Positions 1 to 8,239 of a stretch of DNA of 64,000 nt are shown piece after piece. The position numbers and the translations under genes were made by a program. Position 1 is the first letter of the stretch. Each line of letters starts with the position of its first letter. The stretch is from Mariniblastus sp. (lineage in GTDB: Bacteria > Planctomycetota > Planctomycetia > Pirellulales > Pirellulaceae): assembly GCA_011523945.1 (NCBI GenBank), contig WTFU01000063.1:55720-119719 (forward strand). The letters are read 5' to 3'. The notes beneath the pieces were generated by a model, which worked only from the letters and a program-made list of their open reading frames with translations, was not told the origin of the DNA and did no database searches.

Positions 1-166
1 TGATTTATTGTTTACGTCTACCGACTTCAATAGCTATGGAACGGTCAGTATTGCAGAGGGCGCCCCGCAACGCGTTAATGGTCGACTTTCTGCGTCTGAT
101 GCTCCCGGATTAGGTATTCAGCCACGGATGCAGGTTCTTGGTGACAAGGTTTTAGAAGTTTCTTAA
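1..166 (+). CDS. Enolase-superfamily enzyme (mandelate racemase/muconate lactonizing type), C-terminal fragment
   Basis: Frame 2 is open from the window edge to a TAA at 164-166 and gives about 54 residues. The end of the fragment reads [18 protein letters not shown] then [10 protein letters not shown]. The APGLGI stretch close to the C-terminus resembles the capping segment at the end of mandelate racemase/muconate lactonizing enzymes, which abstract a proton alpha to a carboxylate in sugar-acid dehydratases, racemases and epimerases. The catalytic barrel lies outside the window, so neither metal ligands nor substrate can be judged. The assignment rests only on this short tail, and the fragment is missing from the ORF track because it has no start. 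Confidence 0.5.
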   Translation, partial: DLLFTSTDFNSYGTVSIAEGAPQRVNGRLSASDAPGLGIQPRMQVLGDKVLEVS

Positions 167-195
167 GGGAAAAGAAATCGGATTGAATATGCGGG

Positions 196-969
196 TTAGC
201 GTTCGAACTGTACGGGGTCTATGTCAAAATATTCGCTGAGCAGTTCGTACACGTCTGGTAAGTTATGTTTAAGCCGACTCGGTGAATCGAAAAAGTTTTC
301 ACCACTAACTGCAAAAAATTCCGCTAGGCTCGTCGCCGCATAAGAGTCGATTCGTGGTCCGCGTCCGCAATCAAGATCTTCATTTAGTTCAGTAAACCGT
401 TGCTGAAAAACATGGCGCCAGCGATGTCGAAGCGATTCAGACGAGATGATCGGCATGCCTCCCATTTCCCCGTCGAGTCCGTCGATATGGTGAATAAACT
501 CGTGGATAATTACATTTCGTCCATCTCCCGGTCGGCTTGCTCCAATCAGGGCATCTCGCCATGAAAAGACGAGCGGCCCGCCTTGCCATGCCAAGCCTGA
601 ATAATAGGCGGTCTCGTGACTGACAAGCTGACCTTGTTGAACAGCTCGATTTTGAATGAGATCAGGGTGCACCAGAATGGTCGAGACGCGATCGAAGTAA
701 AATGGCTCTTTAAGACCCAGGGTTAAGAGCGAGGCGGTAGCGGCGATGGTAAGTTTTACTTCGTCATTTATTTCAAAACCTTTGACAGCCTCCCATGATT
801 TTTCGGCAACCATGACCGTCGACGATTCGAGAACTCTTTGTTGTTGCGATCGAGATAAAGAAGAATATTGCCAAACGTTCTTGGTAATTATCTCTTCCCA
901 AAGACGAGGAAAAGATCGATTGAGCAATCGCTGTCTTCTGCGGTTTTTATAAAAAGAAAACAAAAACAA
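196..969 (-). CDS. MtfA-like zinc metallopeptidase (M90 family)
   Basis: The 257-residue product has no signal peptide and should be cytoplasmic. It carries the zinc-peptidase motif HEFIHHIDGLDGE (HExxH) near residue 155 and a downstream AEFFAVSGE segment, which supplies the glutamate ligand in this family. Upstream, KEPFYFDRVSTILVHPD matches the hydrophobic strand region typical of MtfA. E. coli MtfA is an aminopeptidase that interacts with the glucose repressor Mlc; I see no Mlc homologue here, so that regulatory role should not be carried over. The gene is transcribed alone and points away from the dioxygenase gene. Length is close to the family norm. Family is fairly sure, physiological role unknown. 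Confidence 0.85.
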   Translation of the reverse strand: MFLFSFYKNRRRQRLLNRSFPRLWEEIITKNVWQYSSLSRSQQQRVLESSTVMVAEKSWEAVKGFEINDEVKLTIAATASLLTLGLKEPFYFDRVSTILVHPDLIQNRAVQQGQLVSHETAYYSGLAWQGGPLVFSWRDALIGASRPGDGRNVIIHEFIHHIDGLDGEMGGMPIISSESLRHRWRHVFQQRFTELNEDLDCGRGPRIDSYAATSLAEFFAVSGENFFDSPSRLKHNLPDVYELLSEYFDIDPVQFER

Positions 970-1184
970 ATCCGGAAAAACAAAGAGCTAGAAATTGATG
1001 ATCAAGCGGTTACCCAATTGCCAAGAACATGAGAACGAACCATTGTTGGTTAATATTATGCTGTTGTCGAATGAGCGAGTGTCAAAACGAATTTACTTAG
1101 TCAAATTAAGTTGAAAAACTGGCAACTACCAGGTTAATCCAGTACGCTTGAGCCAGCACAATAAAACTAACCAGGAAATGTAAA

Positions 1185-1862
1185 ATGAAACCATCAATTA
1201 TTTTGCCTCCGCGACGGCAGTTTATTCACCGTTCGATGTTAGGGGTTGGTGCGCTCGCCGGATCTCTGCTGTATAGCAGGCCAGGGTTGTTTGCAGACCT
1301 GCTATTAACGCCTTCGATGACAGAAGGTCCTTTTTATCCGAATCCATTGCCTCTTGATACAGATAATGACTTACTGATTTTAAATGATGCAATCACCCCG
1401 GCGGTGGGGGAAATTACACACTTGTCGGGTACAGTCATGGATCGTAAAGGAAATCCGATTTCCAATGCCCGCGTTGAAATTTGGCAAGTGGATGGGAAAG
1501 GAGTTTATCTTCATCCGAAAGGTGGTGATCGAAAATTACAGGATAAGAATTTCCAAGGTTTTGGTCGGTTTATGACCAATCTGAAAGGGCAATATTATTT
1601 TCGGACCGTTAAGCCGGTATCGTATCCTGGTCGAACGCCTCATATCCACGTGGCGGTCTATGTCAAAAACAAGCGCGTGTTAACGACTCAATGTTTAATT
1701 AAAGGTCATCCACAGAATCAGAAGGATGGTTTGTTTAAACGGGTGAAAAATCCCAAACAGCAAAACAAGTTGCTCGTTGATTTCCAGCCTCTTCCCGATT
1801 CAAAAATTAAAGAATTAACCGCAACCTTCGACATCGTTGTTGGTTTAACACCAGCAGACTAA
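1185..1862 (+). CDS. Tat-exported intradiol ring-cleavage dioxygenase
   Basis: The 225-residue product belongs to the protocatechuate 3,4-dioxygenase-like group, which uses Fe(III) to open catechol rings between the two hydroxyls. An N-terminal RRQFIHRSMLGVGALAGSLL looks like a twin-arginine signal. The family opening TEGPFYPNPLP is followed by the four likely iron ligands: Tyr in GKGVYLHP, Tyr in VSYPGR, and both histidines of HIH in TPHIHVAVY. Export is unusual for enzymes of classical cytoplasmic aromatic catabolism but occurs in secreted intradiol dioxygenases acting on lignin or humic-type aromatics. No other beta-ketoadipate gene lies nearby, so the substrate is open. The ATG follows the sequence AGGAAATGTAAA. 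Confidence 0.85.
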   Translation: MKPSIILPPRRQFIHRSMLGVGALAGSLLYSRPGLFADLLLTPSMTEGPFYPNPLPLDTDNDLLILNDAITPAVGEITHLSGTVMDRKGNPISNARVEIWQVDGKGVYLHPKGGDRKLQDKNFQGFGRFMTNLKGQYYFRTVKPVSYPGRTPHIHVAVYVKNKRVLTTQCLIKGHPQNQKDGLFKRVKNPKQQNKLLVDFQPLPDSKIKELTATFDIVVGLTPAD

Positions 1863-1980
1863 CGGTGTGAGAAGTAAAGTCGTAAAAAACTATTTAAATG
1901 TTTGTCCTGAATTTCGTTTTGTTGCGTGTTCAAATTTGAGCAGGGCGTTTTGGGAATACAGAAAAAATGAAAGAAGAGCG

Positions 1981-2628
1981 ATGAAAAATACAAAAATGAT
2001 GATCTTTGCAGTAGCGATAACCATGTGTTTGGCAGCAACCGTAATGGCTCAACCTCCGGGTGGTCAACGTGGCGGTGAGCGAGGTCAACGAGGAGGCGAG
2101 CGAGGAGGACCTGGCGGCCAACGTGGCGGAGGCGACATGGGGCGAATGATGCAGATGATGCCTGTTCTCGCTGCTCTTGATGCTGATAAAGACGGAGTCA
2201 TCTCGAAGAGCGAGATTAATAATGCAGCGGCAGCATTGCGAAAATTGGATAAAAATGGCGATGGTGAACTAGACGCAGAAGAGATGCGCCCCAGCCGTCC
2301 AGAAGGCGGACGCAGTCGTGGCGGTGCTCCGGAAGGTGGACCGGGCGGTGAGCGAGGCGGACGTTCCGCTGGAGCTGGTGGCATGATGGAGCGAATCATG
2401 AGTCAGGATAAGAACCAGGACGGGAAACTGAGCAAGGACGAGGTTGACGAGCGAATGTTGCCGATGTTTGATCGTTTAGATGCAAACAGCGATGGTTCCA
2501 TTGATAAATCGGAAATCGAAGCAGCGGCTGCACGCATGGGTGGCGGTCGTGGCGGTCGTGGTGGACCTGGTGGTAATCAGGGTGGTGGCCAGCGGCCGCA
2601 GCGCCCCTCGTTTGACGGTGGTAACTAA
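1981..2628 (+). CDS. Secreted EF-hand calcium-binding protein, Gly/Arg-rich
   Basis: I choose the ATG at 1981 over the track's GTG at 1867: it gives a clean signal peptide (MKNTKMMIFAVAITMCLAATVMAQ) and follows AGAAGAG. The mature protein of about 190 residues has two EF-hand pairs, with loops DADKDGVISKSE and DKNGDGELDAEE, then DKNQDGKLSKDE and DANSDGSIDKSE. These are separated and followed by low-complexity Gly/Arg-rich linkers. Such proteins are common in planctomycetes and presumably bind calcium in the periplasm or at the surface; a specific partner is not known. It lies 118 bases behind the dioxygenase gene on the same strand and is followed by a hairpin terminator. Confidence 0.85.
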   Translation: MKNTKMMIFAVAITMCLAATVMAQPPGGQRGGERGQRGGERGGPGGQRGGGDMGRMMQMMPVLAALDADKDGVISKSEINNAAAALRKLDKNGDGELDAEEMRPSRPEGGRSRGGAPEGGPGGERGGRSAGAGGMMERIMSQDKNQDGKLSKDEVDERMLPMFDRLDANSDGSIDKSEIEAAAARMGGGRGGRGGPGGNQGGGQRPQRPSFDGGN

Positions 2629-2675
2629 ACTGCGGATACGATAACTGCGGATTAGATAACTCTAAATAACAATCG

Positions 2676-2706
2676 ACGTGCCGGTAAATAATCGGCGCGT
2701 TTTTTT
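2676..2706 (+). terminator. Rho-independent terminator after the EF-hand gene
   Basis: ACGTGCCG and CGGCGCGT form an 8-bp stem with one G-T pair around a nine-base loop, followed directly by a run of seven T. It lies about 50 bases past the EF-hand stop codon and should end that transcript. Confidence 0.8.
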
Positions 2707-2840
2707 ATGCGCCAACTAGGAAGGAAGTTAGTAATTCAAAGATATTTAATTGCACATTCTTGTTTTTGGTTCGCTAGAATGAGAGGCTTTGATAATCGTG
2801 AAATTTGCGATTAACTTTTTGCTTGGTCTGGGGAGACATA

Positions 2841-4616
2841 ATGTTGCGGGACTCCATTCGTTTGTCTGTTTTTCTTCCGGTGTTTGTTTTTTGGCTAGTT
2901 AGTTTTGGAACTGACTTGGTATTTGCGAGACAAGTGGATCGCCGAGTTCCGCTGGAAGAGATTTCAACCGATTTTGAAATGGCTGATGGACCGGCCTGGG
3001 ATGGATATTCATTAATAATCCCGGACGTGAAAGGGCAAAAATTATTTCGTTATTTTCCTGCCAAAAAACAAATGCAAACCCTGATGCCCGAGTCGGGGCG
3101 AATCAGCGCCAGTTTCTACAACCATGGCAGGCTGTTTTTATCGGACAACCCGGGTGGCAAGATAGTTTTTCTCGATGGAAAGAAAAATGTCACCGTTGCA
3201 TCCTTCGAGAGTGTGAGAGAGGAAAAAGAAAAGCCTTATCGACCAAATGATCTTGTCGTTGATCAGAACGGTGGAATCTATGTAACGTTCACACCCCAGA
3301 ATAAGGTTGCGTATATTGACCCTCAGGGCAACGTCTCCATTGCAATCGAAGGAATTGCAACGCCCAACGGGATTACGATGTCGCCAGATGAAAAAACGCT
3401 CTATGTATCTTCTTTTGTGCCCAAAAAAATCTGGGCTTATGATATTGTCACTCCAGGGAAAACAGATCGAGGGCGAATGATTGCGTCAATGGATGATGGC
3501 CCTGATCGAGGTGCTGACGGGATGACTATTGATCGAGCTGGAAACGTCTACTGTGCTGGGCCAACTGATATTTGGATTTGGAATCCTGACGGAAAATTAC
3601 TTGATAAAATCGCGTGTCCTACGAAACCAATAAACTGTACTTTTGGCGATCAGGATATGCAATCTTTGTACATCACTGGCCCCGGGGGATTGTATCGGCA
3701 ACGAATGCTCATTTGTGGGCGTTCTCCGGAACCAGATTCAGTTTCATTAAAGCCTCCGGCACAATTTCCACGCAAGAAGAATACAGCCCAACCGTCTACT
3801 TTGGTTCCTGAGAATATTGTTGCCCATCGTAATGTGGTATTTGCTCAGTACGATCAGCGAAAAGTATTGATGGATATTTTTGTTCCGTCCGAGGCGACCG
3901 ACAGCGATCCCAAGCCGGCGATAGTCGTTGTCCATGGCGGGGGATGGCGGAAAGGTGACAAAACCAAATTCCGTGCACTTGCAATAAAATTGGCTAGTCA
4001 TGGTTACGTAACCGCAGCCATTGAATATCGCCTTGCTGATGAAGCTGCTTTTCCAGCCGCAATGCACGACTGCACCGCAGCCGTCCGGTTTTTGCGAGCC
4101 AATGCAGATGCTTACCACCTGGACCCGAAAAAAATCGGAGCAGTGGGGGGGTCAGCGGGAGGGCATCTAACAGGCTTGATGGCTTCTGGTGGGGGGAACC
4201 CTAAATTGAAAGGGGACGGAGGAAATCCGGAACAATCTTCACGAATTCAGGCATCCGTTGTGATGGCTGGACCGTTGGAGATGCTCACTGGATCCGTAGC
4301 GGATCGATCTCGGCAGCCTGATTCAGGATCAAATTCGAATGTTTGGCTGCGAAGCACGGTCGATGAAAATCCTGAGCTATACGGTCTCGCCGATGCCTGT
4401 GCCCAAATCGACGCCTCGACGTGTCCAATTCTCTTTATGGCAGGTGAACTGGATAATCCAGCTCGGAACCAGCCATCCCGCGATAAATTGAAATCGTTTG
4501 GGGTTGAGACAGATTTAATTACCTATCCAAAAGCGAAGCATGGATGCTGGAATCGACAGCCATGGTTGGATGAAATGGCGGGCGATATGATCAAATTTTT
4601 CGACGAACATCTCTAG
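2841..4616 (+). CDS. SMP-30/gluconolactonase beta-propeller fused to an alpha/beta-hydrolase esterase
   Basis: The track starts at a TTG (2805), but the ATG at 2841 has GGGGAGA five bases upstream and begins a signal peptide (SVFLPVFVFWLVSFG), giving 591 residues. Residues about 35-310 match SMP-30/gluconolactonase propellers (RPNDLVVDQNGGIYVTF, PNGITMSPDEKTLYVSS, GADGMTIDRAGNVYCAG). Residues about 330-591 are an esterase of the BD-FAE/carboxylesterase group, with oxyanion-hole HGGGW, nucleophile elbow GGSAGGHL, acid in AGELDNP and His in KAKHGCW. Each half keeps its key motifs, so the fusion looks functional: perhaps lactone hydrolysis coupled to removal of an ester group from a sugar. That pairing is inference. 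It would act in the periplasm. The hydrolase half resembles the product at 44062-45192. Confidence 0.88.
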   Translation: MLRDSIRLSVFLPVFVFWLVSFGTDLVFARQVDRRVPLEEISTDFEMADGPAWDGYSLIIPDVKGQKLFRYFPAKKQMQTLMPESGRISASFYNHGRLFLSDNPGGKIVFLDGKKNVTVASFESVREEKEKPYRPNDLVVDQNGGIYVTFTPQNKVAYIDPQGNVSIAIEGIATPNGITMSPDEKTLYVSSFVPKKIWAYDIVTPGKTDRGRMIASMDDGPDRGADGMTIDRAGNVYCAGPTDIWIWNPDGKLLDKIACPTKPINCTFGDQDMQSLYITGPGGLYRQRMLICGRSPEPDSVSLKPPAQFPRKKNTAQPSTLVPENIVAHRNVVFAQYDQRKVLMDIFVPSEATDSDPKPAIVVVHGGGWRKGDKTKFRALAIKLASHGYVTAAIEYRLADEAAFPAAMHDCTAAVRFLRANADAYHLDPKKIGAVGGSAGGHLTGLMASGGGNPKLKGDGGNPEQSSRIQASVVMAGPLEMLTGSVADRSRQPDSGSNSNVWLRSTVDENPELYGLADACAQIDASTCPILFMAGELDNPARNQPSRDKLKSFGVETDLITYPKAKHGCWNRQPWLDEMAGDMIKFFDEHL

Positions 4617-4628
4617 AAAATTCACGAG

Positions 4629-4645
4629 AACCGGTACGGTTTTTC
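4629..4645 (+). terminator. Weak hairpin with T-run after the SMP-30/esterase gene
   Basis: AACCG and CGGTT flank a three-base loop, and further T follow. It sits just after the stop codon at 4616. The stem is only five pairs, so this is a marginal call. Confidence 0.3.
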
Positions 4646-4838
4646 TGAACTACCCTGCGGCAAGATTTATTTGATTCCAAATAAATGATTCAAAAATGAA
4701 GAATTCTTTACTGCTTATTCATAAATAGCAAATACTGTCTTCCCAATTTCTTCAAATACGCTCGATATCCTATCGCTCGTAAATGCGGAGCTGTTCCGTA
4801 AGTTCTTATTGGAAAGTTTGAGATAGGATTTGAAAGAA

Positions 4839-5969
4839 ATGAGCACACGTAAAAAGGGTTTTACTCTTGTAGAACTTCTTGTTGTCATCGCAATCATTGG
4901 AATTTTGATGGCGTTGTTGTTCCCCGCGTTTGCAGCAGTTCGTGGAGCTGCTCGGTCAACGCAGTGCAAAAGTAATTTGCGGAACTTTGCACTTTGCCTT
5001 CTCGCCAAGGCAAGTAACTCTCCGAATGGTTCCTACTGTTCGGGAGCTTTTGACGGTAAGCGAGATGGTGCTTTTGATCAGTACTCATGGGTTTCGGATT
5101 GTATTGCTCAAGATGTGATTCCTGGTGATCTTCTTTGCCCCAGTTCAAAATGCATTGCTTCTGAAAAGTGGAACGCCGCAAGTTCTAACGGTGCTTCGGC
5201 TCCTCCAGCCCGTCAGGGTGTTCCTCTGAAACGATCGCTTCAAGAAACTGCTGAAGCCGGAGTTAACACGAACTACGCAACCAGTTGGCACTTAGTTCGA
5301 ACGGCTCCAATTTTCACCGGTACCGCTGGCACTCAAGTAACGAAACCGGGTGGCTTGAAAGACTGGTACAAATCGAATGGACAACGTCAGTGCGTCGGTC
5401 CATTAACAATGCGAGCCTTGGATACAAGTGATGTCCCGGCAAGCGCTTTGGCGATCATGGGTTGCGGAGGGCAGGGCGATGTAGCATTGCCTTATGACGG
5501 TAACGAAGATGGAATCCTCACTGAAACAGTATCCGAAGCACGTGGCCTAATCGCAGGAATCCCACTAGCGGAGAGCTTCAATGACGGTCCAGCTTATGTG
5601 GCAAGTGGAGCAGGTGATGCTGTAGTTCTACAAGAAGACGGTACTCCCCGTGCTGCATTTGAGGCACCAACAGCCGGTTACCCAACCCTTGGTCAAGTAG
5701 GCGTTCAAAATGTTTACATGCAAGACACGCGAGATTTCTTCGCTTGGCACCAAAAGACGGTGAACGTAGCCTTTGCTGATGGAAGCGTTCGAGCGGTCGA
5801 AGATCTTAACGGAGACGGGTACATCAACCCCGGATTTGGAATCGATCCATCGATCGCAACTTTCCAAAATACGGGTTACACATCTTCCGAATGCGAAGTG
5901 AACCCTTGGGATATGTTCCCGGGCGTGCTCTTAAACGGTTCTTTCCCTGTTAAGAAATTTGAGCAGTAA
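4839..5969 (+). CDS. DUF1559 prepilin-like (type II pseudopilin) protein
   Basis: The product has 376 residues from the ATG at 4839; the track's TTG at 4830 is too close to the only AGGA. The N-terminus is a classical prepilin leader, [24 protein letters not shown], cut by a prepilin peptidase between Gly and Phe and followed by a hydrophobic helix. The DUF1559 body ends with the characteristic H-X9-DG element, [16 protein letters not shown]. Planctomycetes carry very many such proteins; they are thought to be exported by a type II/IV pilus-like system, but a precise role is not known. The next gene encodes a second DUF1559 protein, separated by a strong terminator, so the two are probably not one simple operon. 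Confidence 0.9.
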   Translation: MSTRKKGFTLVELLVVIAIIGILMALLFPAFAAVRGAARSTQCKSNLRNFALCLLAKASNSPNGSYCSGAFDGKRDGAFDQYSWVSDCIAQDVIPGDLLCPSSKCIASEKWNAASSNGASAPPARQGVPLKRSLQETAEAGVNTNYATSWHLVRTAPIFTGTAGTQVTKPGGLKDWYKSNGQRQCVGPLTMRALDTSDVPASALAIMGCGGQGDVALPYDGNEDGILTETVSEARGLIAGIPLAESFNDGPAYVASGAGDAVVLQEDGTPRAAFEAPTAGYPTLGQVGVQNVYMQDTRDFFAWHQKTVNVAFADGSVRAVEDLNGDGYINPGFGIDPSIATFQNTGYTSSECEVNPWDMFPGVLLNGSFPVKKFEQ

Positions 5970-6011
5970 ACCGCCTTAGTTCTAACAACCGGATCAGCAT
6001 CTTTGAATGAA

Positions 6012-6045
6012 GCCTGTTTCGACTTAAGTCGAAACAGGCATTTTT
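6012..6045 (+). terminator. Strong Rho-independent terminator between two DUF1559 genes
   Basis: GCCTGTTTCGAC, loop TTAA and GTCGAAACAGGC form a perfect 12-bp stem, followed after one A by five T. It lies 42 bases past the upstream stop. The track places the start of the next ORF at 6003, in front of this hairpin; the hairpin therefore argues that translation really starts downstream, at 6087. Confidence 0.92.
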
Positions 6046-6086
6046 CCTTACTGATCGATTTTACTCTGCTGAGTTTGGGAAATCAG

Positions 6087-7064
6087 ATGAATCAAACAGA
6101 GTTTTCTATTGATACCAACCATTTAAAGCGTCCAGCCAAACGAATTCGATCAGCTTTCACACTTGTCGAACTGTTGGTTTGTATCTCCATAATCGGGATT
6201 TTACTTGCACTGATGTTTCCAGCTGCACAAGCGGTTCGGCAGGCAGCACGTCGCGCAACTTGTTTATCGAATTTGCGACAAGTGATGATGGCGGCCTTGA
6301 GTTACGAATCGAAAAACCAGACCTTTCCACCAGGAGATAATGGAGACGGGATGGGCTTTCTCGGTCCACTATTACCCTTGATGGAAGAAGAGGCACTTTG
6401 GGACGAGCTGAGATCGAAACCGGAATCTGGTCAAAGTTATCAAGATCTCTGGGAACAGGCATCGGAAGCTGAAATTCCCGTTTTACTTTGCGCTGCCTCG
6501 GGTCCTGAAGAAAAAATTGCCTCTTTGAATGGTTCCAGTCAGTACACGACTCACTATTATGGAGTTTGCGGGCCGACCGGTTCAGCAACCGATTTCGAAA
6601 ATTCAAAAACCTATGAATACCGTACAATTGCGGCAAATGTTTATGGTGACATTGGTTTGCAAGGTTTGTTTTCCCCCATGAAGGACGGACGCTTTCGACC
6701 AAAACAACTCCGAGATGTTGTCGATGGCGCGTCCAATACGTTTGCCATTGGAGAAATTTCAGTTTTTAATACCAGCGATAACTTTCCAACTCCGCAACGA
6801 TCCGCTTGGGCCATGGGGGCGAAGTACAACTCCTCGAAAAAAGCAAATCAAATTTTTACTGTTAAATCGGTTGCTCAGTCGATTAACTCGGTTGGTACCA
6901 ATTTGAATCATGTTCCGTTCGCAAGCAATCACCCGGGCGGGACGCATTTTGCGCTGGTCGATGGATCCACTCAGTATATTGACCAAAATATTTCGCTCGA
7001 TGTTTTAAAGATCTACTCAAGCATCAACAGAAAAGAAAAAGAGTTTGGCGATCCTCCATTTTAG
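6087..7064 (+). CDS. DUF1559 prepilin-like (type II pseudopilin) protein
   Basis: The product has 325 residues from the ATG at 6087, which has GGGA six bases upstream; the longer track version would begin in front of the terminator. The leader [23 protein letters not shown] is a prepilin cleavage/methylation site with its helix, preceded by an unusually long basic region of about 23 residues. The DUF1559 body contains SNLRQVMMAALSYESKNQTFPP, the segment common in this family after the helix, and ends with NHPGGTHFALVDGSTQYI, the H-X9-DG element. It should be processed by prepilin peptidase and anchored or exported through a pseudopilus-type machine; exact function is unknown. Confidence 0.9.
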   Translation: MNQTEFSIDTNHLKRPAKRIRSAFTLVELLVCISIIGILLALMFPAAQAVRQAARRATCLSNLRQVMMAALSYESKNQTFPPGDNGDGMGFLGPLLPLMEEEALWDELRSKPESGQSYQDLWEQASEAEIPVLLCAASGPEEKIASLNGSSQYTTHYYGVCGPTGSATDFENSKTYEYRTIAANVYGDIGLQGLFSPMKDGRFRPKQLRDVVDGASNTFAIGEISVFNTSDNFPTPQRSAWAMGAKYNSSKKANQIFTVKSVAQSINSVGTNLNHVPFASNHPGGTHFALVDGSTQYIDQNISLDVLKIYSSINRKEKEFGDPPF

Positions 7065-7224
7065 TCCTTTAAGCAGATTCGCTAGCGATTGCTGAGAACT
7101 GTCTTGGGTGTGCCAAAAAACAGCAGGCTACGTCTTCTCTGATGATGTCACGTGTATAATTAACGGCTACTGCTTTCCTGCACTTTGAGCGGTTAGACCA
7201 ATTGAAAAAGTGACGCTTGCTTAA

Positions 7225-7929
7225 ATGGAATTTGAGCAAATGGAAATTTCATTTCGGCAACAGTTAAGTGTTGCGATGAATCAAATAGAATTAACAGATT
7301 GGCAATCGCCACTTGAAATTCCTGATTTGGATCGCCCGCCGAGGCGCCCAGCGAATCTACCCGGCCAGGGCAAGGTGGCGGCTGTTCTAGCGTTATTCTG
7401 TGATCAGGGAAACGTAGAAAAATCAGATGGTTTGACGATAGCACCCGATCTCTTGTTAACGCAGCGAGCGATTAATCTCTCGAATCATGCGGGTCAAATC
7501 AGCTTTCCAGGCGGGCGTTTGGAAGCGGGTGAATCAACCCATCAAGCAGCGATTCGCGAAACAGAAGAAGAAATCGGCGTTTTTGAATCGCAAATTGAAA
7601 TCTTTGGTCAGCTAACCAGTGTCTACATCCCACCGAGTGATTTTACCGTAACTCCTTACGTGGGATTAATCCGAGGCGCGGCACATTTCAAACGCTGCCA
7701 CCGCGAGGTTCAGCAAATAATCCGCGCACCTTTGAAACATTTGATGGATCCTCAAGCATTGACTTCAGGAATGGTAACCCGTTCAAACGGCGAAATATTC
7801 GAAGTTCCTTGTTACCGCATTGGGCCGCACCAAATTTGGGGCGCAACCGCAATTATGATCGGGGAATTGGTTGAACGCTTAAGACGGGCAAGGAAAATAT
7901 CCACGCCGCCGGCAGGTGAGAGGAAGTGA
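7225..7929 (+). CDS. Nudix hydrolase, coenzyme A pyrophosphatase-like
   Basis: The 234-residue cytoplasmic protein has a complete Nudix box, GGRLEAGESTHQAAIRETEEE followed by IG (GX5EX7REUXEEXGU), near residue 95, which binds the catalytic magnesium. The preceding RAINLSNHAGQISFPGG fits the CoA pyrophosphatase (NudL/YeaB) signature, in which a hydrophobic and asparagine-containing segment precedes the box. Those enzymes split CoA and its derivatives into phosphopantetheine and 3',5'-ADP. The start could be the ATG at 7225 or the in-frame ATG at 7240; no good ribosome site separates them. It converges on the CPXCG gene with 28 bases between the stops. Confidence 0.85.
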   Translation: MEFEQMEISFRQQLSVAMNQIELTDWQSPLEIPDLDRPPRRPANLPGQGKVAAVLALFCDQGNVEKSDGLTIAPDLLLTQRAINLSNHAGQISFPGGRLEAGESTHQAAIRETEEEIGVFESQIEIFGQLTSVYIPPSDFTVTPYVGLIRGAAHFKRCHREVQQIIRAPLKHLMDPQALTSGMVTRSNGEIFEVPCYRIGPHQIWGATAIMIGELVERLRRARKISTPPAGERK

Positions 7930-7957
7930 GAAGCCCCGAATGTGGTTTTCAAAAACG

Positions 7958-8194
7958 TTACTCGCCACGACTCCACACATTTGCTTCACCATCAATGTTG
8001 AATTCAACAAAGATAATGTTGGGGTTACAACAGACAGGGCAATCCTCTACGTACTCCTGCGACAAGCCTTCCGAATAATCTAGCGGAACAATGATTTCTT
8101 CACCGCATGAATTGCAGGTGTATCCCGCTTCTTCATGAATGGCGCTGTGATTTTCCGAGGCATCGTTTTCACTATCGTCGAACAAATAATCCAC
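7958..8194 (-). CDS. CPXCG-motif cysteine-rich protein
   Basis: This 78-residue protein carries CNSCGE and, 30 residues later, CPVCCNP, four or five cysteines able to hold one zinc in a ribbon. It matches the small Cys-rich CPXCG family, which is conserved in proteobacteria and planctomycetes but has no known function. The N-terminus is acidic (DYLFDDSENDASENH), and no signal peptide is seen. It lies 45 bases upstream of the PhoD-like stop codon on the same strand line, convergent with the Nudix gene. Confidence 0.8.
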   Translation of the reverse strand: MDYLFDDSENDASENHSAIHEEAGYTCNSCGEEIIVPLDYSEGLSQEYVEDCPVCCNPNIIFVEFNIDGEANVWSRGE

Positions 8195-8239
8195 AGCATA
8201 TCCATTTTAAAATTGTGAATGAGTTTTCGCGTTAACCGT

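Noticed and set aside
2085-2399. Pro/Arg-rich minus-strand ORF of 104 codons
   Set aside because: It is the antisense shadow of the Gly/Arg-rich EF-hand gene and its composition follows from that repeat-rich sequence.
2632-2660. Short direct repeat ACTGCGGAT next to the EF-hand stop codon
   Set aside because: Two copies of nine bases can arise by chance, and no further copy or function is visible.
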